A DNA stretch of 64,000 nucleotides, from the NCBI GenBank assembly GCA_027532905.1, contig JAPZUA010000001.1, positions 1,423,950-1,487,949 of the forward strand, read 5' to 3'. Positions 58,543 to 64,000 of the stretch are shown in pieces. This DNA is from Magnetospirillum sp. (GTDB lineage Bacteria > Pseudomonadota > Alphaproteobacteria > CACIAM-22H2). Both the position numbers and the translations under genes were made by a program. The notes under the pieces were generated by a model. That model saw only the letters and a list, made by a program, of their open reading frames with translations, had not been told where the DNA came from and ran no database searches. Every line of letters begins with the position of its first letter. Positions within the stretch are counted from its first letter, which is position 1.

Positions 58543-59328
58543 TCAAGCGGCCACCGGACGGCCGGCATTGATCGCCGCCAGCGTGTGCGAAATCGTCGAT
58601 TCGCAGTGCTGGGACAAGGCCTTGCGCGACCCGGCAGCGGCGAGGCTGGTGGCCGGATGGAAGACGATTTCCACGCCGAGCTGCCCCAGCCCGATGAGCC
58701 GCCACAGATGCGGCAGCAATTCCATGTCGCCGTACCAGGCCACCGCAGGGCGCAAGGCGCGGCACAGCGGCATGCCGTCGAGCCGCGTATAGGCGATCGT
58801 GACCGGTTGCACGACCACGCCTGCCCGGTCGGCGGCGGCGAACAAAGCGCTCTTGAAGGGCCGCGTGCGGTTGCCGTCGCCGGTGGTTCCCTCGGCGAAC
58901 AGCACAAGTGCGCCGCCCTGCGTCAGGCGCGTTTCGAGTGCGGATTTTTCGTCGGCGACACGGTTGCGCTGGCGACCGACAAAAACCGTGCGCTGGAGTT
59001 TGGCAAGCCAGCCGAAAAACGGCCAGCCGGCGATTTCGGTCTTGGCGACGAAACTCACTTCGGCCACCGCCGACAAGGCGACGATGTCGATATACGACAC
59101 GTGGTTCGCCACAAACAGTACCGGCCGATCCGCAACCGGCATGCCGGTGGTTTTGATGACGATGCCGAACAGGCTTGCACAGCGCGCATGGTACCAGCGC
59201 GGCAACGCGCTTGCGGCTCGCCAATCCAGCGCCACGAACAAAGCCTGCAACGGCATCAACGGCAGCGTCAAAGCGACATAGGCGGCCGCCCGAAGACCGG
59301 CCAGCATGCGCGAGGCGATTTGGTCCAA
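58543..59328 (-). CDS. olsA: Lyso-ornithine-lipid / lysophosphatidate acyltransferase
   Basis: 261 aa PlsC-fold acyltransferase. N-terminal hydrophobic segment, catalytic HX4D in FVANHVSYIDIVALS, then FFGWLAKLQRTVFVGR and the substrate element FAEGTTGDGNRTRPFKSAL. It lies 5 bases after an OlsB-like gene, so the second acylation step of ornithine lipid is its probable role. A general glycerophospholipid acyltransferase activity is the alternative. Confidence 0.75.
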   Translation of the reverse strand: MDQIASRMLAGLRAAAYVALTLPLMPLQALFVALDWRAASALPRWYHARCASLFGIVIKTTGMPVADRPVLFVANHVSYIDIVALSAVAEVSFVAKTEIAGWPFFGWLAKLQRTVFVGRQRNRVADEKSALETRLTQGGALVLFAEGTTGDGNRTRPFKSALFAAADRAGVVVQPVTIAYTRLDGMPLCRALRPAVAWYGDMELLPHLWRLIGLGQLGVEIVFHPATSLAAAGSRKALSQHCESTISHTLAAINAGRPVAA

Positions 59329-59333
59329 GCCGG

Positions 59334-60251
59334 TCAGTCCGCGCTCGAAGCGCCGACTTCGCGGCTGTAGTGCTTGAGATATTTGGATGTGACCGCATCG
59401 GTCACGACCTGGATGCAGACGTCGATCGTGTTGAATTCGTGGTCGATCACTGCCCCGTCGCCGACGAAACCGCCCACACGCAGATAGCCTTTGATGAGCG
59501 GCGGCAATGCCGCAATCACGGCGCGCGCATCGAAGGCGCGCGCGGCATCTTCATGCACCGCCTGGTCGGCGGCAATCAGATCCATCGACACGTAGCGCTC
59601 CGGCAAAGCGCGCGCGCGGATGCGTTCGGGGGCAAGATGGTTGTGGTGCAGATAGCCAAGCGCGCCTGCGTGCGCCGAAACATCCGTACCCGGCAGGCTC
59701 GCGCAGCCGAACAGAATCTTGACGTCGTACGCGAAGACGTAAGCGGCAATGCCCTTCCACAGCAGCTGCATGGTCGGGCGATTGCGATGGGCGACATCGA
59801 CGCACGAGCGGCCGAGTTCGAGCAACTCGCCCTCGGCTGCCAGCATGCGCGAAATGTCGAACTCGCCGGCCGAATAAAATCCATGATGGCGGTCGGCGAC
59901 CGAGCGACGCAGCAGCCGGTAGGTGCCCACGATCGCAGCCGGGCCCGTGGCCTTGGCGTGGTCGAGCACGAGCAGATGGTCGCAATATTCGTCGTAGCGG
60001 TCGGCGTCGCGTTTGCGATCGGCGGCAGGCCCGGTTGGCCGCGCGCCCATTTCCTCGACGAAGACTTTGTAGCGCAGGGCCTGTGCCGCATCGATCTCGG
60101 CTTCCGTCTCGGCCAAGCGCACTTCGAGCGAGCCCAAACGAAGCCCTGCGTCTGCAAGGCCGGGGGCGGGAAGGCCGGCGGCGGGAAATCCTAGGCCGGG
60201 CATCGCCCCGCCCGACAAAAGCGCATCGAACATCGCGGCATGAGCGGTCAT
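59334..60251 (-). CDS. olsB: Ornithine N-acyltransferase (OlsB-like, GNAT fold)
   Basis: 305 aa. Body typical of OlsB: RLAETEAEIDAAQALRYKVFVEEMGA, DEYCDHLLVLDH, IVGTYRLLRR, FDISRMLAAEGELLELGRSCVDVAHRNRPTMQLLWKGIAAYVFAYDVKILFGCASLPG and KGYLRVGGFVGDGAVIDHEFNTIDVCI. It would transfer a 3-hydroxyacyl group from ACP to ornithine. It carries a low-complexity Gly/Leu/Pro stretch near residues 15-40. Its ATG overlaps the fur stop by 4 bases. Confidence 0.85.
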   Translation of the reverse strand: MTAHAAMFDALLSGGAMPGLGFPAAGLPAPGLADAGLRLGSLEVRLAETEAEIDAAQALRYKVFVEEMGARPTGPAADRKRDADRYDEYCDHLLVLDHAKATGPAAIVGTYRLLRRSVADRHHGFYSAGEFDISRMLAAEGELLELGRSCVDVAHRNRPTMQLLWKGIAAYVFAYDVKILFGCASLPGTDVSAHAGALGYLHHNHLAPERIRARALPERYVSMDLIAADQAVHEDAARAFDARAVIAALPPLIKGYLRVGGFVGDGAVIDHEFNTIDVCIQVVTDAVTSKYLKHYSREVGASSAD

Positions 60252-60697
60252 TGCGGGATTTCCTTTTTCTTCGCAAGCGCTGGATCGTGTGCCGCCAACG
60301 GCACGCCGTAGAGTTCGAGACGATGGCCGACCAGCTCGTAGCCATGCTGGCGCGCCACTTCCCGCTGCAGACGTTCGATTTCTTCGTTGTGGAATTCGAT
60401 CACCGTGCCGCCTTTGATGTCGATCAGGTGGTCGTGATGCTCTTCGGGTGCTTCTTCGTAGCGCGAGCGGCCGTCGCCGAAATCGAGGCGCGCCAGGATA
60501 TTGGCCTCTTCGAATAGCTTGACGGTGCGGTAGACGGTGGCGATGGAAATGCGCGGATCGATGGCCGAGGCGCGGCGATAGACCTGTTCGACGTCCGGGT
60601 GGTCCGTCGATTCGGCCAGAACCCGCGCGATCACGCGTCGCTGGCCGGTCATCTTCAGACCTTTTTCGACGCAAAGCTGCTCGATTCGCTGTGGCAT
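60248..60697 (-). CDS. fur: Fur/Mur-family metal-responsive regulator
   Basis: 149 aa. Winged-helix EQLCVEKGLKMTGQRRVIARVLAESTDHPDVEQVYRRA and SIATVYRTVKLFEEANILARLDFGDGRSRYE, metal sites EEHHDHLIDI and GHRLELYGV. The CXXC pairs of enteric Fur are missing, which is typical of alphaproteobacterial Mur-type members. The ATG at 60697 has GGGAG about 10 bases upstream; an upstream ATG at 60727 would add ten residues. First gene of a coupled fur-olsB-olsA run. Confidence 0.92.
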   Translation of the reverse strand: MPQRIEQLCVEKGLKMTGQRRVIARVLAESTDHPDVEQVYRRASAIDPRISIATVYRTVKLFEEANILARLDFGDGRSRYEEAPEEHHDHLIDIKGGTVIEFHNEEIERLQREVARQHGYELVGHRLELYGVPLAAHDPALAKKKEIPQ

Positions 60698-60830
60698 CGC
60701 AACGTAACTCCCGTAGCCGTCAGGCATCGTTAAAGCGCCGCTCCTTTCCTTCTCGCCCTTCTGCCGCCAAGTGCCTGGATCTGCGCTTGCGACTCGAGGT
60801 GTCGTGAACCGGAGACGACGATGTACCCGA

Positions 60831-60836
60831 ATTATA
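60831..60836 (-). promoter_or_regulatory. -10 element upstream of fur
   Basis: A perfect TATAAT on the minus strand (60836-60831), giving a leader of about 125 bases. No good -35 is visible at 16-18 bases, which suggests an activator or an extended promoter. No known iron or manganese box is recognised. Confidence 0.45.
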
Positions 60837-60856
60837 TTGCGTCGCGATGACGGCGG

Positions 60857-61297
60857 TTAGTCCCCATTGCCGCCGCGCCGCCGTTTCGCCTTGGTACCCA
60901 AGCCGAGATCGCGCGCCAACTGGCTGCGCTTCTTGGCATAATTGGGGGCGACCATCGGATATTCAGGCGGCAGGCCCCAGCGCTCGCGATATTGTTCGGG
61001 CGACATGTTGTAGGCCGATTTCAGATGTCTTTTCAACATCTTGAGCTTCTTTCCATCTTCCAGGCAGACGATGAAATCGTTGGTCACCGACTTTTTGATC
61101 GCCACCGCCGGCTGCGGCCGCTCGACCGGGGTTGAGCCCGTTTCAATGCCCGCAAGCGTTTGATAAGTCTGGCGAATAAGGGCCTGGAGGGCATCGCCGT
61201 CAAGCGCGTTTTTGGCCGCGTGGGCGGCCACGATATTGGCCGTCAACGTCAGCAAGTCGGCGTTGCGCGGCGCTTCCGGTTTCATCTCGATTGCCAC
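60857..61297 (-). CDS. mucR: MucR/Ros family transcriptional regulator
   Basis: 146 aa. N-terminal oligomerisation part (ADLLTLTANIVAAHAAKNALDGDALQALIRQTYQTLAG) and a zinc-finger-like DNA-binding domain (TNDFIVCLEDGKKLKMLKRHLKSAYNMSPEQYRERWGLPPEYPMVAPNYAKKRSQLARDLGLG). Of the usual ligands, Cys, Asp and one His are present; the last His position is Ala (KSAY). MucR proteins silence AT-rich or virulence/exopolysaccharide genes. GTG 61297 is used; ATG 61285 is an alternative. Confidence 0.92.
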   Translation of the reverse strand: MAIEMKPEAPRNADLLTLTANIVAAHAAKNALDGDALQALIRQTYQTLAGIETGSTPVERPQPAVAIKKSVTNDFIVCLEDGKKLKMLKRHLKSAYNMSPEQYRERWGLPPEYPMVAPNYAKKRSQLARDLGLGTKAKRRRGGNGD

Positions 61298-61331
61298 AAG
61301 AATCCCGTTGTTTTAACGCATTTACTTGGTT

Positions 61332-61360
61332 CATGTAGGTATCTGCACACCAATTCGCAA
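61332..61360 (-). promoter_or_regulatory. Promoter candidate for mucR
   Basis: Minus strand TTGCGA (61360-61355), 17-base spacer, TACATG (61337-61332), followed by an A/T-rich leader of about 30 bases. Confidence 0.4.
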
Positions 61361-61370
61361 GTATTGCCAG

Positions 61371-61823
61371 TTAGCCAAGCGTCGTGGGTGCCGCCGACAT
61401 CGTCAAAGCGGCAACAAAACGCCCGCCGCCGCGCGCATAATAGTTTGCCCGACGGCCAACTTCGGCAAAGCCGAGCCCGCTATAGAGGCGCTGGGCGCCA
61501 CGATTGTCTTCGGCGACCTCGAGGAAGACGGCCGTCACGCGCGGCACGCAGGCCGCAACCGCGCGTACCAAGGCCCGGCCCACCCCTTGGCGGCGATAGG
61601 GCGCCAGCACGCCGAGGCTGAGAAGCTCGGCCGCATCGCCCGCAAGACGGCCCAGGGCAAAACCAACCGGCGCTTCGCCGTCGAACGCCATCAGCGCGTA
61701 GACGCCCGGCGAGCGCATCACGTCGGCCATCGCACTCGGACCCCAACCTTCGTCGAGACATTCGCAATGCAAGGCCGACAGAACGGCGCTATAGGCTCGG
61801 TCGACCGGATGGATTTCGATCAT
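61371..61823 (-). CDS. rimI: Ribosomal-protein-alanine N-acetyltransferase (RimI-like)
   Basis: 150-aa GNAT. Acetyl-CoA motif LLSLGVLAPYRRQGVGRALVRAV (R/QxxGxA), and VTAVFLEVAEDNRGAQRLYSGLGFAEVGRRANYY. RimI acetylates the N-terminus of S18 or related substrates. It overlaps tsaB by 4 bases, its common partner. Confidence 0.9.
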   Translation of the reverse strand: MIEIHPVDRAYSAVLSALHCECLDEGWGPSAMADVMRSPGVYALMAFDGEAPVGFALGRLAGDAAELLSLGVLAPYRRQGVGRALVRAVAACVPRVTAVFLEVAEDNRGAQRLYSGLGFAEVGRRANYYARGGGRFVAALTMSAAPTTLG

Positions 61824-62458
61824 TGGGCCTTCGGAACAGTGGTAGCAGGCGGATGGATATAGAGCGGCAGCAGCGGGCCGGTATCCGCCGACGTCGCTTC
61901 CGCAAGCAAAGCAATCGTGCGCGCATCGGGCAAGCTGGTGCCGGGATCCATACGCGCGGCTTTGCCCAGCGTCCGCAGGCGTTCGACAAAGACCGACGCC
62001 ACATCGCCGCCGACCAGAAACGCGTCACCGAGCGGCGCAAAATCGGCGGGTTTGACGGCTCCTGGCGCTTGCCCATCGAGTTGGAAAAACACCTCGGCGC
62101 GTTTGGAATCGAACACGATCAAACGCTGCTCGCCGTCGCCAAGTGCGCCCATTTGGGCGGCGACCACGGCAAACGCATCGAAGCCGACGAGGCACGCGCC
62201 GCTGGCTTGCGCAAAACCCTGTGCGGCCGCGATCCCGGCGCGCAGGCCCGTGAAATGGCCGGGCCCGCGCACGGTCGCAACGCAATCGATTTCGGATGCG
62301 GCAACGGCTGCCTCGGCCAGCACCTCGGCCACCATCGGCAGCAGGATTTCGGCATGGCCGCGCGAGGTGACGACATGGCGCCACGCGCGCGACTGACCAT
62401 CGACCCGCACGCAGGCCGAAACGGCCGCAAAGCTCGTATCGAAGGCCAGAATTTTCAT
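61820..62458 (-). CDS. tsaB: tRNA threonylcarbamoyladenosine synthase subunit TsaB
   Basis: 212 aa. Required with TsaD and TsaE for t6A37 in tRNA. ASKHA-fold features are MKILAFDTSFAAVSACVRV, RGHAEILLPMVAEVL and RGPGHFTGLRAGIAAAQGFA. The start ATG lies only 14 bases from the start of the divergent dipeptidase gene. Confidence 0.94.
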   Translation of the reverse strand: MKILAFDTSFAAVSACVRVDGQSRAWRHVVTSRGHAEILLPMVAEVLAEAAVAASEIDCVATVRGPGHFTGLRAGIAAAQGFAQASGACLVGFDAFAVVAAQMGALGDGEQRLIVFDSKRAEVFFQLDGQAPGAVKPADFAPLGDAFLVGGDVASVFVERLRTLGKAARMDPGTSLPDARTIALLAEATSADTGPLLPLYIHPPATTVPKAQ

Positions 62459-62472
62459 GCTAAAACCGCGTC

Positions 62473-63048
62473 ATGACTTTGGTGCCGATCGCCGCTCCGA
62501 AATTCGACGTCGATGTCGATCTGCGCTACGCGACGTCCGACAATTTTACGGGCAAACCGGTCTATGCCAACGCCCAAGCTTGGCTGCACGCAGATGCCGC
62601 CGACGCCCTTGCCCGCGCGATCGAATTGGCGGCAGCGCTCGGCTTGCGCTTCAAGATCTTCGATGCGTTTCGCCCGTCCGAAGCGCAATGGGCCTTGTGG
62701 AATTTCCGCCCCGATCCCGATTTCATCGCCGATCCGCGCCGCGGCTCGCCGCATTCGCGCGGTGTGGCGGTCGACCTCACGCTGATCGACGAGGCTTCCG
62801 CAGCCGAGCTCGACATGGGAACGGAATTCGATGCGTTCACGACGCAATCCTACCATGGCGACACGACGGTGAGCCGCGAGGCCCAGCGCAATCGCCATAT
62901 CTTGCTGGGCGTCATGTCGGCGGCCGGCTGGGATTTCTACAGGCGCGAATGGTGGCACTATCAGCTCTTCGATTCGAGACGCTATCCGGTTCTGTCCGAC
63001 AGCGTGCTGGCGGCAGGGCAGGCAGGCGGCCTGATGGCGAAGCCTTAG
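62473..63048 (+). CDS. D-alanyl-D-alanine dipeptidase (VanX/DdpX family)
   Basis: 191 aa zinc dipeptidase. It has the DLRYATSDNFTGKPVYANA motif, FDAFRPSEAQWALW, the metal motif SPHSRGVAVDLTLI (His, Asp) and EWWHYQLF (catalytic Glu and third His). It hydrolyses D-Ala-D-Ala, either for peptidoglycan recycling or degradation. No signal peptide is seen, so it is cytoplasmic. Vancomycin resistance is not implied, since vanHAS-type genes are absent. Confidence 0.9.
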   Translation: MTLVPIAAPKFDVDVDLRYATSDNFTGKPVYANAQAWLHADAADALARAIELAAALGLRFKIFDAFRPSEAQWALWNFRPDPDFIADPRRGSPHSRGVAVDLTLIDEASAAELDMGTEFDAFTTQSYHGDTTVSREAQRNRHILLGVMSAAGWDFYRREWWHYQLFDSRRYPVLSDSVLAAGQAGGLMAKP

Positions 63049-63073
63049 CCTGCGAATCGGAGACAAGGCGAGC

Positions 63074-64000
63074 GTGAAACGGCTTACCGTCATCGTCAAA
63101 GGCTGGCCGCGCCTGTCGGAAACCTTCGTGGCGCAGGAATTGGTCGGGCTCGAGGCGTTGGGCCTCGAACTCGACATATGGTCGCTGCGCCACCCGACCG
63201 ACACGCGCCGCCACGCGCTGCATCTGCAGCTCAAAGCCCGCGTGCGCTATCTGCCGGAATATCTGTGGCAGGAGCCGGGCCGCGTGTTGCGCGGGATCGC
63301 TGCCGCCTTGCGCCTGCCGGGCTGGGGTGCTGCTTTGCGCACCTTCCTCAAAGATTGGCGGCGCGATCCAACGTCCAATCGCGGGCGTCGCTTCGGCCAG
63401 GCATGCGTGCTGGCGGCCGAGATGGAGCCGGCCACGGCCCATCTTTATGCGCATTTCATTCACACGCCGGGCTCGGTCGCGCGTTATGCGGCGATTCTGC
63501 GCGGACTCAGCTGGTCGGCCTCGGCACACGCCAAAGACATCTGGACCACGCCGGCCTGGGAAAAAGCCGAAAAACTCGCCGACATGGCATGGTGCACGAC
63601 GTGCACCGCCGCGGGGGCCGCGCATCTGAATGCGCTCGTGCCGGGCAAGACCCATCTCGTCTATCACGGGCTCGATCTCGCCCGCTGGCCCGCCCCCACC
63701 CAGGCGCGGGCGTCGCGCAACGGGACGGATCCAAGCGATCCCGTGCAGATCGTTTCGGTCGGTCGATTGGTCGCCAAAAAAGGCTACGACGACCTGATTG
63801 CGGCCTTGGGCCAGCTCGACAAAAACATCGCTTGGCGCCTTATCCATATCGGCGGCGGCCCGCTCAAAGAGAGCCTGCAGGCGCAAGCTTCGGCGGCCGG
63901 CATTGCCGCGCGCATCGACTGGCGCGGTGCGCAAGACCAGACGGACGTGCGCGCGGCGCTGGCGGCAGGCGATCTGTTCGTGCTGGCAAGCCGCATTGCC
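63074..64000 (+). CDS. Group 1 (GT4-type) glycosyltransferase, truncated by window end
   Basis: Open from GTG 63074 to the last base (309 codons). It begins VIVKGWPRLSETFVAQELVGLEALG and continues with the GT4-like YAHFIHTPGSVARYAA, WSASAHAKDIW, VYHGLDLARWP and VSVGRLVAKKGYDDLIAAL. Such enzymes build cell-surface polysaccharides or lipid glycans. The C-terminal part of the GT-B fold is outside the window. Confidence 0.88.
   Translation, partial: MKRLTVIVKGWPRLSETFVAQELVGLEALGLELDIWSLRHPTDTRRHALHLQLKARVRYLPEYLWQEPGRVLRGIAAALRLPGWGAALRTFLKDWRRDPTSNRGRRFGQACVLAAEMEPATAHLYAHFIHTPGSVARYAAILRGLSWSASAHAKDIWTTPAWEKAEKLADMAWCTTCTAAGAAHLNALVPGKTHLVYHGLDLARWPAPTQARASRNGTDPSDPVQIVSVGRLVAKKGYDDLIAALGQLDKNIAWRLIHIGGGPLKESLQAQASAAGIAARIDWRGAQDQTDVRAALAAGDLFVLASRIA

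Noticed and set aside
62473-63048. A vancomycin-resistance determinant.
   Set aside because: A lone VanX-type dipeptidase is common in Gram-negative bacteria, and no vanH, vanA or vanS/R partner is present.

Overview
This is a GC-rich chromosomal stretch of an alphaproteobacterium, most likely of the order Rhodospirillales. The evidence is gene order: ffh-rpsP-rimM-trmD-rplS-leuC-leuD-leuB-asd, pyrF-trpF-trpB-trpA-accD-folC, dapF-mtaB-ftsY, tsaB-rimI-mucR-fur-olsB-olsA-miaB-phoH-ybeY-corC-lnt-xre-metK-trmB and rimP-nusA-ylxR-infB are characteristic alphaproteobacterial runs, and a CckA-type kinase and a MucR/Ros regulator are present. No insertion sequence, prophage, CRISPR array, rRNA or tRNA was found. 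Almost all of the window is core genome, and the unusual items are small or regulatory.

Layout. 1-6816 is a sensory island: a multi-PAS hybrid histidine kinase (cut by the left edge), an orphan TRAP-type solute-binding protein coupled to it, a PAS protein ending in a kinase-like dimerisation/His segment but lacking an ATPase domain, a NarL-type response regulator and a PAS_5-family protein. 6821-9972 holds a methyltransferase, a HpcH/citrate-lyase-type C-C lyase, pyridoxal kinase and a LysE-type exporter. 10229-20224 (mostly minus) is the SRP/ribosome/tRNA-modification block running into leucine biosynthesis and aspartate-semialdehyde dehydrogenase, with an RDD membrane protein inserted between leuC and leuD and a phospholipid-methyltransferase-like gene facing leuB. 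20492-23504 is dapF-mtaB-ftsY. 23681-23960 is a self-contained small transcription unit: possible promoter, structured leader, a 16-codon Lys/Ala peptide gene and a strong terminator. 24023-28346 carries a fatty acid hydroxylase family protein, a NUDIX hydrolase, a small unknown protein, a DUF2336 protein and phosphoglycerate kinase. 28431-35976 is the pyrimidine/tryptophan/fatty-acid/folate operon followed by cckA.

35992-42850 (minus) is the transcription/translation operon rimP-nusA-ylxR-infB, preceded by a promoter and an early intrinsic terminator that looks like an attenuator. It ends in a terminator that overlaps the first codons of a histidine-phosphatase gene. 43034-50523 holds a TPR lipoprotein, a DMT exporter, metW-metX and chorismate mutase-hisC-tyrA. 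50524-62458 is a long minus-strand run from tsaB to trmB covering tRNA modification, metal regulation, ornithine-lipid synthesis, envelope maturation and SAM synthesis. 62473-64000 has a D-Ala-D-Ala dipeptidase and a truncated glycosyltransferase.

Genes are packed tightly: eighteen neighbouring pairs share a 4-base stop/start overlap (ATGA, GTGA or TTGA), which points to translational coupling. The items most worth follow-up are the Lys/Ala micro-gene unit, the TRAP-receptor/kinase pair with its ATPase-less kinase relative, the nusA-operon attenuator and the terminator buried in the start of the phosphatase gene.
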